A stretch of DNA of 33,184 nucleotides. Origin: Natronococcus amylolyticus DSM 10524 (GTDB lineage: Archaea; Halobacteriota; Halobacteria; Halobacteriales; Natrialbaceae). The stretch covers positions 1 through 33,184 of the forward strand of contig NZ_AOIB01000003.1 in NCBI RefSeq assembly GCF_000337675.1. The letters are read 5' to 3'. Of this stretch, positions 20,257 to 28,246 are shown in pieces (the first letter of the stretch is position 1; every line of letters starts with the position of its first letter). A program made the translations under genes and the position numbers. Below the pieces are notes generated by a model, which searched no databases, had not been told where the DNA came from, and saw nothing but the letters and a program-made list of their open reading frames with translations.

Positions 20257-20661
20257 ATGGACGATATTTTCGTCGCGCGAGTGATGTCGACCGATCTGCA
20301 GATGGTAACGCCGGAAACGCTCGTCGAGGACGCGGGAGAGATAATGCGTGATCACGGAGTCGGGTCGGTCATCGTCGTCGACGAGGAGAACCGGCTCGAG
20401 GGGATCCTGACGACGACCGACTTCGTCGACATCGTCGCCGAGAGCCAGCCGAAAGCCGAGACCTCCGTTTCGCGGTACATGACCACGGACGTCACTACGA
20501 CCGACGCCCAGGCGGGGATCCGTGACGCTGCGGATCTCATGGTCGAACACGGCTTTCACCACCTTCCCGTCGTCGACGACGAGGAGGGCGTCATCGGTAT
20601 CGTGACGACGACGGACCTGACCGCCTACCTCTCGCGGGTGCAGTCGCCGAGTCCCGCGTAA
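20257..20661 (+). CDS. CBS-pair domain protein
   Basis: The 134-aa protein is essentially two CBS motifs: one from about residue 8 (VMSTDLQMVTPETLVEDAGE ... GSVIVVDEENRLEGILTTTD) and one from about residue 72 (YMTTDVTTTDAQAGIRDAAD ... HLPVVDDEEGVIGIVTTTDL). CBS pairs form a Bateman module that binds adenosyl nucleotides such as AMP, ATP or SAM and usually regulates partners. With no fused domain, the target cannot be named. The ATG at 20257 is chosen over an in-frame ATG at 20185 because a TATA box lies 27 nt before it and the upstream residues do not resemble the family. It is divergent from the helicase-nuclease operon. Confidence 0.93.
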   Translation: MDDIFVARVMSTDLQMVTPETLVEDAGEIMRDHGVGSVIVVDEENRLEGILTTTDFVDIVAESQPKAETSVSRYMTTDVTTTDAQAGIRDAADLMVEHGFHHLPVVDDEEGVIGIVTTTDLTAYLSRVQSPSPA

Positions 20662-21132
20662 TCGTACCGTTCTGGGGTCCTGCGCCTTCGAGGCGTGTCT
20701 CGCTTGCGGACGGATCCGGGTAGCGCCGCAACTCTCGTCGGTCGTTCCCATTGTGGATCGCTCGAGGAGTTCACGGTACGAGCTTCGGAGCCGGTACGGA
20801 ATCGAGACGTATCCTCGAGGGTCGCAAGTACTGTGAGGCAGCCTCGACGCGCTGACGGCGGTCGAAATCACCTCGAGCGCGTCGGAGACGCTGGCAATAT
20901 TTGACAAGCAACTACCGTTTATCATTCTCGCAACCAGAGATGGGAACGGTCCCGGCGTCAGAGACACGTAGTTCTCTCCTCCACCCACCAGCACGGGGAT
21001 CCGTCCCCGCTGTCCTCAAGCCTCGAGCCGCTGCCGTCCCGCGAACGGAGCCGACGACTGCACTCGAGCGATTGCCGCCCGTTTTGCCAGTGTCCTTGGA
21101 TTGATACGTGTCGGCGGTGCAGGAGGACGACG
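20662..21132. other. Gene-free spacer with promoter-like site and shared relic
   Basis: No gene is supported in these 471 nt. A TATA-like TTTATCA at 20918-20924 lies about 20 nt before an ATG (20940) that opens a 54-codon frame to 21104, but its composition is basic and Pro/Arg-rich, unlike the acidic genes around it. Bases 20957-20991 resemble 7718-7746. A hairpin (CGGGGA-TCCG-TCCCCG, 20994-21009) follows directly. The first 230 nt show nothing recognisable. Confidence 0.5.
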
Positions 21133-21363
21133 ATGGGCGACGGTGATCACCGAACCGGCAAAACGGGGAGTATCGAGGTCGAATTCGAACTCGAGTGGGG
21201 CGATCGGCGGGGGGAGACGCTGGTCCGAACCTTCGAACGCGTGACGATCCTCGAGTCGGGGTGGCTCCGAGGGAACGAGCCCGCGGACGGGTGTGGCGTG
21301 CGGTACTATCCGTCCGAGAAGGTGTTGGATATTCGCTCGAATGAGTTTGTAGAGCTCGAGTGA
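21133..21363 (+). CDS. Small conserved-looking protein of unknown function
   Basis: The 76-aa product is acidic and reads like a compact beta-rich protein (SIEVEFELEW, then RTFERVTILESGWLRGNEPA, ending VLDIRSNEFVELE). It has one Cys and no signal or membrane segment. An AGGAGG Shine-Dalgarno sequence (21121-21126) lies 6 nt before the ATG, good evidence that the frame is translated and rare among its mostly leaderless neighbours. I do not recognise the family. Just past the stop is a strong RNA hairpin (21383-21431). Confidence 0.72.
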   Translation: MGDGDHRTGKTGSIEVEFELEWGDRRGETLVRTFERVTILESGWLRGNEPADGCGVRYYPSEKVLDIRSNEFVELE

Positions 21364-21382
21364 GCGGGCAGGAGAGGTTTTA

Positions 21383-21431
21383 GCGTTGCTCGAGGTGAGG
21401 TGTCCGAGCTCGGGGATCCGGCGAGCAACGC
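21383..21431 (+). ncRNA. Long hairpin with nested palindrome, possible structured RNA
   Basis: GCGTTGCTCG (21383-21392) and CGAGCAACGC (21422-21431) are perfect 10-bp reverse complements. The 29-nt loop itself contains the palindrome CCGAGCTCGG. It begins 20 nt after the stop of the small gene and could be its 3' UTR structure, a processing signal or a separate RNA. No T-tract follows, so a terminator is unlikely. Confidence 0.4.
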
Positions 21432-21568
21432 GGATGATGCGCGATATGTCGCCGTAGGTGTTCACCATCGCCTTGGTTCTATTACAGTCGTAGAACGTGG
21501 TCGCTCGTTCGATCGTGTCTCGTCGATGGGCACAACCGTCTTTAGACTTCTGAGCCGCGCAAGAAGCA

Positions 21569-21640
21569 TGGACTCGCTGGGATTTGAACCCAGGGCCTCT
21601 TCCTTGCGAAGGAAGCGATCTACCACTGATCTACGAGCCC
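21569..21640 (-). tRNA. tRNA-Ala (anticodon CGC)
   Basis: The minus strand folds into a full cloverleaf of 72 nt. Acceptor GGGCTCG pairs with CGAGTCC (one G-U pair); D stem GATC/GATC; anticodon stem CTTCC/GGAAG with loop TTCGCAA, giving anticodon CGC for GCG alanine codons; five-base variable loop; T stem CTGGG/CCCAG with loop TTTGAAT; discriminator A. The 3' CCA is not encoded, and no intron is visible. Confidence 0.97.
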
Positions 21641-21760
21641 GCGACCGTTTCTACCCGTGGTTTCTACTTGTAGCTTGCGTTTCGGAAACGACGTGGGCCG
21701 CGAGCACACGCGACGGCCTTCGAGTCCACCTCCCACAACCGACCTCGAGCCCAACCCCGA

Positions 21761-22420
21761 TCACGCCGTCGAACCAGCTCGAGCCCTCCGCGAGCCCACG
21801 TCCAGAACGCCGGCCCGGCCAGCGAGCAGGCCGAGCAGGAAGCCCGTGAAGTGGGCGATCAGGGCGACGCCGGGGGCGCCCGTCGCGATCGTGATCACGG
21901 CCGCGAGGACGACGAAGACGGCCACGGCGGCCCACCGGGGGATCTCGACGACCGACGCGAACGCATCCGAGAGGCGGTTGCCGGCGATCAGGTAGCCCGC
22001 CAGCGCGAACACCGCGCCGCTGGCGCCGAGCACTGCGGTCGGGTCGCCGACGCCGATCGAGGCGAAGAAGCTGCTCGTCACCACCTGCGTGATTCCGGCG
22101 AGCGCCCCCGTCACGAGGAAGAACGTGTGAAAGCGCAGCCGCGTCGTCGCGCGGGCGATCGGCCAGCCGAACAGCACGAGCCCGACGCTGTTCGAGAGCA
22201 GGTGGCCGAGCCCGCTGTGGGCGTAGACGCTAGTGATGATCGTCCAGGGGTTTACGGTCAGGGGCGGCCCGAGGACGAACAGCCCGGCCATCAACCCGGC
22301 GCTGATAGCTGCGGTGATGGTCTGGGCGACGAGCACGACCACGAAGATCACCAGCACCTCGAGGATGGGACTCCCGGAGCGGGAGTCAGTATCGGAGCTG
22401 CGGCGCGAGCGGGTCACCAT
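21761..22420 (-). CDS. Rhomboid-family intramembrane serine protease
   Basis: The 219-aa protein has about six hydrophobic helices and the rhomboid catalytic pattern: GASG with Ser134 (VLGASGAVFALAGY) and His190 in AHFTGFLLG form the dyad, and GHLLSNSVG supplies the oxyanion-side His73 and Asn77. Such proteases cut single-pass membrane proteins within the bilayer; the targets here are unknown. The N-terminal 15 residues are polar and basic. The ATG at 22420 has CTTTTACT about 27 nt upstream. The gene lies downstream of rpsJ in the same direction but behind a T-tract terminator. Confidence 0.94.
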   Translation of the reverse strand: MVTRSRRSSDTDSRSGSPILEVLVIFVVVLVAQTITAAISAGLMAGLFVLGPPLTVNPWTIITSVYAHSGLGHLLSNSVGLVLFGWPIARATTRLRFHTFFLVTGALAGITQVVTSSFFASIGVGDPTAVLGASGAVFALAGYLIAGNRLSDAFASVVEIPRWAAVAVFVVLAAVITIATGAPGVALIAHFTGFLLGLLAGRAGVLDVGSRRARAGSTA

Positions 22421-22502
22421 ACTCCCGATATGGGTTACGTTAGTAAAAGTTCACGCGGCCTACACTCGCCTGCTGTGACAGCACCGTGGCTATCGGGGCG
22501 CG

Positions 22503-22515
22503 AAAAAACGGAAAA
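22503..22515 (-). terminator. Poly-U terminator after rpsJ
   Basis: On the minus strand TTTTCCGTTTTTT lies 14-26 nt past the rpsJ stop codon. Oligo-T tracts are the typical archaeal termination signal, and this one ends the tuf-rpsJ transcript before the rhomboid gene. Confidence 0.6.
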
Positions 22516-22528
22516 TCCGCGGTCGAGA

Positions 22529-22837
22529 TCAGTCCTCGAGGACGATCTCGATCGAAACGTCGTTCGGCACCTGGATGCGCATGAGCTGGCGGAGTGCGCG
22601 TTCGTCGGCGTCCAGATCGATCAGGCGCTTGTGGACGCGCATCTCCCAGTGCTCCCACGTCGCGGTGCCCTCGCCGTCAGGCGACTTCCGGGTCGGCACC
22701 TCGAGGGTCTTCGTCGGCAGCGGGATCGGACCGCTCAGGTTGACGCCGGTGTTGCTCGCGATCTCGCGGACGTCGTCACAGATGTCGTCCAGATCCTCTG
22801 GACTGGTGCCCGCGAGTCGAACGCGTGCCTGCTGCAT
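22529..22837 (-). CDS. rpsJ: 30S ribosomal protein uS10
   Basis: The 102-aa protein is a standard archaeal S10p of the 30S head. It starts [10 protein letters not shown] and carries the family core SGPIPLPTK, with [16 protein letters not shown] before the C-terminal strand ([10 protein letters not shown]). Its ATG follows the tuf stop codon with no gap (TAA-ATG), so the two are translationally coupled. The tuf-rpsJ order is conserved in archaea. The acidic C-terminus is typical of halophile versions. Confidence 0.97.
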   Translation of the reverse strand: MQQARVRLAGTSPEDLDDICDDVREIASNTGVNLSGPIPLPTKTLEVPTRKSPDGEGTATWEHWEMRVHKRLIDLDADERALRQLMRIQVPNDVSIEIVLED

Positions 22838-24100
22838 TTATTCGTTGACCTCGAGGACCTTGCCGGCCGCGATGGTCTGACCCATGTCACGGATGGCGAA
22901 GCTCCCGAGTTCGGGAATCTTGCTGGACGGCTCGATGCTGAGGGGCTTCTGTGGTCGGATGGTGACCACAGCAGCGTCACCCGACTGGATGAAGTCGGGG
23001 TTCTCCTCGGCGACCTCGCCGCTTGCGGGGTCCATCTTCTTGTCGATGGATTCGATGGTACAGGCGACCTGGGCCGTGTGGGCGTGGAAGACCGGCGTGT
23101 AGCCGGCCGTGATGACCGAGGGGTGCTGCATGACGACGACCTGGGCCTGGAACGTCTCGGCGACGCTTGGCGGGTCCTCGGCGGGGCCACAGACGTCACC
23201 GCGGCGGATGTCGTCCTTGCCGATGCCGCGGACGTTGAATCCGACGTTGTCACCGGGCTCGGCCTTGGGGACCTCCTCGTGGTGCATCTCGATCGTCTTC
23301 ACTTCGCCGCCCACGTCGCTGGGCTGGAAGGAGACGTCGTCGCCGATGTTCATGATACCGGTCTCGATACGTCCGACTGGGACGGTACCGATGCCGGAGA
23401 TCGTGTAAACGTCCTGGATTGGGAGTCGAAGCGGCGCGTCCGTCGGTGGCTCCGGCTCCGGCAGGTCGTTCAGGGCCTCGAGCAGGGTACGACCGTCGTA
23501 CCACGACGTGTTCTCGGAGGCTTCGGCGATGTTGTCGCCCTCGAACGCCGAGATCGGGATGAACGAGGCGCCGTCGGTCTGGAACTGAACCTGCTTGAGC
23601 AGCTGGTTGACTTCCTCGACGACCTCGTCGAAGGTGTCCTCCTTGTAGTCGATGACGTCCATCTTGTTGACGCCGATGATCAGCTCGTCGATACCCAGGG
23701 TGCGGGCCAGGAAGACGTGCTCCTGGGTCTGGGGTGCGACGCCGTCGTCAGCAGCGACGACGAGGACGGCGTTGTCGGCCTGGCTTGCGCCAGTGATCAT
23801 GTTCTTGACGAAGTCGCGGTGACCAGGACAGTCAACGATAGTGAACTCGTACTCTTCGGTCGAGAACTCCTGGTGGGCGATGTCGATAGTGACACCGCGC
23901 TCTCGCTCCTCCGCGAGGTTGTCCATGACGTAGGCGAACTCGAAGCCGCCTTTGCCCTTCTCTTCCGCTTCTTCGCGGTGCTGTTCAATGACGTGCTCTG
24001 GTACGCTCCCCGTCTCGTAGAGGAGGCGTCCCACGAGCGTACTCTTCCCGTGGTCAACGTGACCGATGATGGCCAGGTTCTGGTGTCGTTTGTCGCTCAT
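22838..24100 (-). CDS. tuf: Translation elongation factor EF-1 alpha (aEF1A)
   Basis: The 420-aa GTPase delivers aminoacyl-tRNA to the ribosome. G1 is GHVDHGKS (13-20); then a switch I region with [10 protein letters not shown]3 DCPGHRDF, G4 NKMD and G5 near SAFEGDN; two beta-barrel domains follow ([26 protein letters not shown]). Length and features are archaeal rather than bacterial EF-Tu. ACATAAGC at 24124-24131 lies about 27 nt before the ATG, so transcription may start at the start codon. It is followed without a gap by rpsJ and preceded by hom and the ACT gene, a grouping I recall from other haloarchaea. Confidence 0.97.
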   Translation of the reverse strand: MSDKRHQNLAIIGHVDHGKSTLVGRLLYETGSVPEHVIEQHREEAEEKGKGGFEFAYVMDNLAEERERGVTIDIAHQEFSTEEYEFTIVDCPGHRDFVKNMITGASQADNAVLVVAADDGVAPQTQEHVFLARTLGIDELIIGVNKMDVIDYKEDTFDEVVEEVNQLLKQVQFQTDGASFIPISAFEGDNIAEASENTSWYDGRTLLEALNDLPEPEPPTDAPLRLPIQDVYTISGIGTVPVGRIETGIMNIGDDVSFQPSDVGGEVKTIEMHHEEVPKAEPGDNVGFNVRGIGKDDIRRGDVCGPAEDPPSVAETFQAQVVVMQHPSVITAGYTPVFHAHTAQVACTIESIDKKMDPASGEVAEENPDFIQSGDAAVVTIRPQKPLSIEPSSKIPELGSFAIRDMGQTIAAGKVLEVNE

Positions 24101-24318
24101 TGTTGTAGCTCACGCGCAAAGGCGCTTATGTCGGTATCTTTTGCTCGTTGCGGTTAAAACCATTTCGAAAGCGTATTCGACCGAACCCGACGCCGGCTTG
24201 CGGTTTGTGCCTTGTACGCACGGTTTCGATTACCGGACGACGGCGTCGAGGTGAGGGAAGTCAAACCGCCGAACACCGTCGACCGACGATACCGGATGCA
24301 GCGGCTCGCAGACGGCGA

Positions 24319-25266
24319 CTACAGCTCCGGGAGTCGGCCGACGTCCGACAGCACCGCCGTCGCGGTCTCGGGACCGCCCGCGCCCCGGCCGCTGTTGTGG
24401 AGGCTGCCCGCGTGTTTGGTCTCGAGCTGGACGATGTTTCGCGTCCCCGTCACCGCGAGCGCGCCGTTCTCGGGAACGAGCCGTGGCCCGACGCGGACCC
24501 CATCGCGGGAGGCCTCGCCGATGAGTCGGATCGTTCGGCCGTCCTCGGCCGCGAGCTCGAGCGCGCTGCCGGGAATGTCCTGGATCCCCTCGACGGTCGC
24601 GTCCTCGAGCGAGAACCCGCCGTCGGCCAGCACGTTCGCGAGGATGACGAACTTCAGCGCGGCGTCGGTGCCGTCGACGTCGAAGGTGGGATCGGCTTCC
24701 GCCACGCCGAGGTCCTGGGCCTCCGCGAGCACGTGCTCGTAATCGAGCCCCTCCGCGGCCATGCGCGTGAGGATGAAGTTCGCGGTGCCGTTGAGCACGC
24801 CTCGGGCCGCCGTCACCGCCTGGGGCGTACAGTCCTCGATCGTCGACAGCACCGGGATGGCGCCGCCGACGGTCGCCTCGAAGCGGATCGAGCCCGCGCT
24901 GTCGGCCTCGAGCGCGCGCAGCTCCTCGTAGCGCTCGGCGACGGGTCCCTTGTTCGCTAACACGACGTGGTGGTCGGTCTCGAGCGCGCGCTCGACGTGG
25001 GTGAAGCCGGGCTCGGCGTCGCCCAGCGTCGTCGGCGTCGCCTCGACGAGGACGTCGTAGTCGGTCTCGAAGAGCGTCGCGGGGTCGGCGGTGCCGACGG
25101 ACTCACCGCCAGCCTTGCGCTCGAGGGCGCCCTCGACGTCGATCCCGTCGGCGTCGACCGACGCGCCGCTCGAGTCGGCGATCGCGACGACCTCGTGACC
25201 GTACTCACCTGCGAGGTCGGCGACCGATCGACCGACGTCGCCGGCCCCGACGATAGCGAGTCGCAT
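24319..25266 (-). CDS. hom: Homoserine dehydrogenase
   Basis: The 315-aa enzyme reduces aspartate semialdehyde to homoserine, the branch point to threonine and methionine. It starts with a Rossmann loop (IVGAGDVG, 5-12); Lys106 lies in VVLANKGP; the catalytic domain has GVLNGTANFIL (156-166), then AEADPTFDVDGTDAALK with Asp201 and Lys205, the conserved catalytic pair. It lacks a C-terminal ACT domain, which the upstream gene may supply separately. Its ATG overlaps the upstream stop by one base (TGATG), so the two are co-translated. Confidence 0.95.
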   Translation of the reverse strand: MRLAIVGAGDVGRSVADLAGEYGHEVVAIADSSGASVDADGIDVEGALERKAGGESVGTADPATLFETDYDVLVEATPTTLGDAEPGFTHVERALETDHHVVLANKGPVAERYEELRALEADSAGSIRFEATVGGAIPVLSTIEDCTPQAVTAARGVLNGTANFILTRMAAEGLDYEHVLAEAQDLGVAEADPTFDVDGTDAALKFVILANVLADGGFSLEDATVEGIQDIPGSALELAAEDGRTIRLIGEASRDGVRVGPRLVPENGALAVTGTRNIVQLETKHAGSLHNSGRGAGGPETATAVLSDVGRLPEL

Positions 25267-25832
25267 CAGGCCTCACCTCCGAGCAGCGGCTCGACGACGG
25301 TCAGCTGCTTGTCGGTGCCGATCGCGCGGATCGCCTCGAAGACCTGCTTGGCGCGGCCGGAGTCGATCGCGAGCCGGAGTCGCGCGCTCGCGGTCGCGTT
25401 CGTCCCCTCGGGGGCCGCGAGCGAGAGGTCCTTGACGACCGCGTCGGCCTCGCTCTCGACCCGGGAGAGCGTCTCCGAGAGGTCGGTCTCGACGAGGTCC
25501 CCGACTAAAACGACCGAGAGCTCCTCGCCGTAGTGTTCCGCGCCGGCCTGAATCACGTTGATGCCGGCGTCTCGCAGCGCGTCGACGATCCCGTCGAAGC
25601 GCTCGGGCGGGCTCTCGAGGTCGACCTCGACGGGGATGTGGCCCCGCGGCGTGATGTTGCCGCGCTCGTGGTGGATGCTCAGGAGATTGCCGCCGTTGGC
25701 CGAGATCGGCTCGAGCGCGCGGAGCAACTCGCCGGGCTCGTCGACCAGCTCGAGGCGGACGGTGTAGGCGCGTACGCCGCCGTCGGTCTCGGGTTCCTCC
25801 TCGTCGGACTCGGGCTCGGGCACGTCAGCCAT
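25266..25832 (-). CDS. ACT-domain protein, probable regulator of homoserine dehydrogenase
   Basis: The 188-aa protein has an acidic N-terminal tail, then an ACT domain (YTVRLELVDEPGELLRALEP, about residues 23-42, with GNLLSIHHERGN) that binds amino acids, and a second alpha/beta part of similar size. The gene overlaps hom by one base, so it probably acts as a separate allosteric subunit for feedback by threonine or a related amino acid; this is inference from context. Start: a GTG at 25841 is possible, but GGAGG lies 9 nt before the ATG at 25832, so the ATG is preferred. A 15-codon frame overlaps this start by 8 nt. Confidence 0.88.
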   Translation of the reverse strand: MADVPEPESDEEEPETDGGVRAYTVRLELVDEPGELLRALEPISANGGNLLSIHHERGNITPRGHIPVEVDLESPPERFDGIVDALRDAGINVIQAGAEHYGEELSVVLVGDLVETDLSETLSRVESEADAVVKDLSLAAPEGTNATASARLRLAIDSGRAKQVFEAIRAIGTDKQLTVVEPLLGGEA

Positions 25833-25872
25833 CGTCGTCACCTCCGAACTGTGGGCGTCCAGGCGTCGTCAT
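25825..25872 (-). CDS. Possible 15-aa leader peptide of the ACT-hom operon
   Basis: An ATG at 25872 opens the frame MTTPGRPQFGGDDDG, which ends in a TGA overlapping the ACT start (ATGGCTGA). A TATA-like TTTTAC (25897-25902, minus strand) is centred about 27 nt before this ATG, so the message would be leaderless and this small frame would be translated first. The ACT Shine-Dalgarno lies inside it. This suggests translational coupling rather than attenuation, because the peptide has no run of Thr, Met or Ile codons. It could also be chance. Confidence 0.4.
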   Translation of the reverse strand: MTTPGRPQFGGDDDG

Positions 25873-25967
25873 ACTCTGTGACTCCGTAATGGGCGTGTAA
25901 AAGGATATAGGACTTCCCAAAACTCTCCGGGCGTGTCAACAGCCGCCACGGCCGCTCGAGATCGGAC

Positions 25968-26330
25968 TCAGAGGTGGTCTTCGCCGGGGTTCGAGGAGCC
26001 CCAGTCGCCCCGTCCACCCTCGGTGCGGTCGACCCCCATGATCGACTCGGCCTGGTCCGGGCCGCCGAGGCTCTCGCGGGCGTCCGGAATGCGAACCGTG
26101 ACCTCGTCGATCTCGGACCACGTGATCAGTTCGGCCTCGATGTTGCTCGTCGTGATGTCGCCGACCGAGCATCCCTTGCAGCCGCCGCCGAGTTCGATGA
26201 TGACCTCGCCGTCGTCGGGGTCGGCCTTTCGGACCGCGCTGGTCCCCCCGTGCATCTGGATGATCGGCATCTCGCGCGTGAGCCACGCCTCGACTCGGTC
26301 TTTGAGCGGGTCGTCCTCGGAGTCAGTCAT
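25968..26330 (-). CDS. NifU C-terminal-domain Fe-S protein
   Basis: The 120-aa protein carries the NifU-type CxxC site (GGGCKGCSVGDITT, Cys51 and Cys54) after a short helix and strand (HGGTSAVRKAD, EVIIELG). NifU-like proteins bridge or carry iron-sulfur clusters to apo-proteins. The C-terminal 35 residues are polar, low-complexity and not part of the domain. The ATG at 26330 lies about 27 nt downstream of a CTATTC element and gives the family start; upstream in-frame codons do not resemble it. Transcribed alone, toward the ACT gene's promoter region. Confidence 0.9.
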   Translation of the reverse strand: MTDSEDDPLKDRVEAWLTREMPIIQMHGGTSAVRKADPDDGEVIIELGGGCKGCSVGDITTSNIEAELITWSEIDEVTVRIPDARESLGGPDQAESIMGVDRTEGGRGDWGSSNPGEDHL

Positions 26331-26687
26331 CGCCCGACCTAGGGACTCGAGCGATGAATAGGTTTGGCCCGAAACCTTCACGATCGTTCGATACAGCGCC
26401 GACGGACCGGTTCCAGTTCGGAGACGCTCAGCGGGTCGAACGTCACTCCGCGTGGCCGCGTCGCCCGCGATCCGCGATGAGCGGACGCCGAGGGGACTCG
26501 CGGCCGGAGGGTGGTCCTCGATGTCCCTCGAGGGAACGAACGCTGCGGTTCGGTGAGATTTCGAACCGAGAGTGGAACGACACGGCTGGCGGCTCGAGCG
26601 CGCGAGAAAACTGCTGACGCGATCCTCGGCACGCGGGCCGATGGCCCACGGGTGCGCCGGACCGGAGTCGACGGACAACGGCCGGTA
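26331..26687. other. Gene-free spacer upstream of nifU-like gene
   Basis: These 357 nt separate the NifU-like gene from the end of the ROK kinase. All frames are basic and Arg/Ser-rich, unlike real genes here, so none is called. The first 30 nt hold the NifU-like promoter. A perfect 12-bp palindrome TCCCTCGAGGGA lies at 26524-26535; it contains the abundant hexamer CTCGAG. Nothing else is recognised. Confidence 0.5.
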
Positions 26688-27665
26688 TCAGCTTCGCATT
26701 CGCTGTCTGTCGCCCGTCCCCTCGGTCAGGGCACTGGCGATCGCTCCCTCGAGGACGACGTCGTCGCCGTGGTCGGTGACCCGGATCTCGGGAACGTTGT
26801 TCAACAGCATCCCCGAGACGCGTTCGCGGATCGGGTCGACGACCAGCTCCTCGTTGTGCAGGGCGACGGCGCCCCCGAAGGAGACGACGATCGGCGCGAA
26901 CGACTGGACGACGTTCGTGACACCGATCGCGTTCCAGTGGGCGAGCTGCTCGATGGTGTAGTCGGCCAGCTCGTCCTCGCCGGCCAGCTCGAAGACGTCC
27001 TTCGCGGTGAACTCGGGACTCTCGAGGGGGAGTTCCGTCGAGACGGTCGGATCGTCGTCGGCCAGCAGCCGCACGAAGTCGGGAATGCCGTTGCCCGAGC
27101 AGTAGGCCTCCCAGTGGCCGTCGTGGCCACAGCCACAGGTCAGCCGCCCCCGGGGGTCGACGACGCAGTGGCCGACCTCGCCGACGTTGCCGTCCCAGCC
27201 GGCCAGTATCTCGCCGTCACAGCAGACGCCGGCGCCGACGCCCGACGAGAGCGTGATGTAGACCATGTCGTCGGGGTTGCGCGCGGCGTGGAACCGCTCG
27301 CCGATGACGCCCGCGGCGGTGTCGTTGTGGAGGTGGACCTCGTCGCTGTCGATGAGCTTCTCGATGGGACCCGTCAGCGGGATGCGGTCGATCGAGTCGG
27401 GCAGGTTCGCCGGATCGATCACCGCCCCTTCCGCGAGGTCGAACGGACCGATCGAGCCGATGCCCGCGGCGGCGATCTCCTCGGGTGCGACCCCGGCGTC
27501 GCCACACGCCTCGCGAAGCGTTCGAAGAACCCCCTCGGTGACGTCGATCCCGGTGGGACCCCGCGGCGTCCCGTTGCGACTAATGCCGATCGTCGTCGCG
27601 TCGTCGGTCGCGACGGCCGCCCGGACGTTCGTCGCGCCGAGGTCGACGCCCGCGTAGTAGACCAT
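26688..27665 (-). CDS. ROK-family sugar kinase, probably glucokinase
   Basis: The 325-aa enzyme has an ATP-binding DLGATNVRAA (8-17), a catalytic HND (113-115, Asp115), and the ROK signature ITLSSGVGAG...GNVGEVGH ending at His166. The zinc site usually reads H-x10-CxC-x4-C; here it is His166, Cys177, Cys179 and His184 (TCGCGHDGHWEAY), so the last Cys is replaced by His. Archaeal ROK proteins of this length mostly phosphorylate glucose with ATP, so glucokinase is likely but not proven. The ATG at 27665 has AGTTAAGT about 28 nt upstream, which excludes five upstream in-frame codons. Transcription is single-gene. Confidence 0.9.
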   Translation of the reverse strand: MVYYAGVDLGATNVRAAVATDDATTIGISRNGTPRGPTGIDVTEGVLRTLREACGDAGVAPEEIAAAGIGSIGPFDLAEGAVIDPANLPDSIDRIPLTGPIEKLIDSDEVHLHNDTAAGVIGERFHAARNPDDMVYITLSSGVGAGVCCDGEILAGWDGNVGEVGHCVVDPRGRLTCGCGHDGHWEAYCSGNGIPDFVRLLADDDPTVSTELPLESPEFTAKDVFELAGEDELADYTIEQLAHWNAIGVTNVVQSFAPIVVSFGGAVALHNEELVVDPIRERVSGMLLNNVPEIRVTDHGDDVVLEGAIASALTEGTGDRQRMRS

Positions 27666-27689
27666 ACTACAGCAGAGCACGGTCGTCGT

Positions 27690-27697
27690 ACTTAACT
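27690..27697 (-). promoter_or_regulatory. TATA box of the ROK kinase gene
   Basis: On the minus strand AGTTAAGT is centred about 28 nt before the ATG at 27665, consistent with a leaderless message and with starting at MVYYAGVD. Confidence 0.6.
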
Positions 27698-27780
27698 ACC
27701 GGTATCTTCACTCGGCACCGAGTAGCGACCGAACCACGCTCGGACGCCACAGGTATGACACGTGAGAACATAGAAGACGT

Positions 27781-28233
27781 ATGGCAACCGACGAGTACGA
27801 CTCCGATCCGGTGCCGGGTGCGGCGCTCACCGAGGCGGAGCTCGAGGCGCTCCACGAGGTCGAACTCGGCCTCGAGTGGCTCCAGCGCGCCCAGGGCTGT
27901 CTGCTCGAGTTCCACCACGCGACGGGCCACGGGATGGACCACCTCGACGACGCCGAACGGCTGCTCAGAGCCGGCGGACACGACGAACTCGCCGACGTGA
28001 TCCGAACGACGCTGCTCCCCCACGGCGTCGTCGACGGCGACCGCTGGTCGTACGACGTTCTCGAGGACTTTCAGGGGACGCTGCTGGCCGAGACGGCCGC
28101 GCTCGAGGCTCGCGTCCGGCGGGAGCTAGTCGACGGCCGGCGCCACGTTCCCGAGCGGCGACAGGAACGACGGTGGAAGGAGCGAGCGGACCGGGATGCG
28201 CCGACAGAACGGACCGCGGACGAGGACGAGTAG
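27781..28233 (+). CDS. Haloarchaeal protein of unknown function, His-rich helix
   Basis: The 150-aa product is acidic and predicted helical throughout, with a striking segment LLEFHHATGHGMDHLDDAER (about residues 41-60) that holds four His spaced as if to bind a metal or heme. A second helical pair follows (LADVIRTTLLPHG, LEDFQGTLLAETAALEARVR), and the C-terminal 35 residues are charged and probably disordered. No signal peptide is present. The ATG has a GTATGAC element about 27 nt upstream. I do not recognise a named family; the gene is convergent with the UspA gene. Confidence 0.82.
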   Translation: MATDEYDSDPVPGAALTEAELEALHEVELGLEWLQRAQGCLLEFHHATGHGMDHLDDAERLLRAGGHDELADVIRTTLLPHGVVDGDRWSYDVLEDFQGTLLAETAALEARVRRELVDGRRHVPERRQERRWKERADRDAPTERTADEDE

Positions 28234-28246
28234 TCGCCCGCTTCGC

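Noticed and set aside
20940-21104. 54-codon frame with a TATA-like element about 20 nt upstream
   Set aside because: Its product is basic and Pro/Arg-rich, unlike haloarchaeal proteins, and the neighbouring frame shows the codon-like match to 7718-7746 instead.
26524-26535. 12-bp palindrome TCCCTCGAGGGA as an operator
   Set aside because: It contains CTCGAG, which is so common here that short extensions of it are expected by chance.
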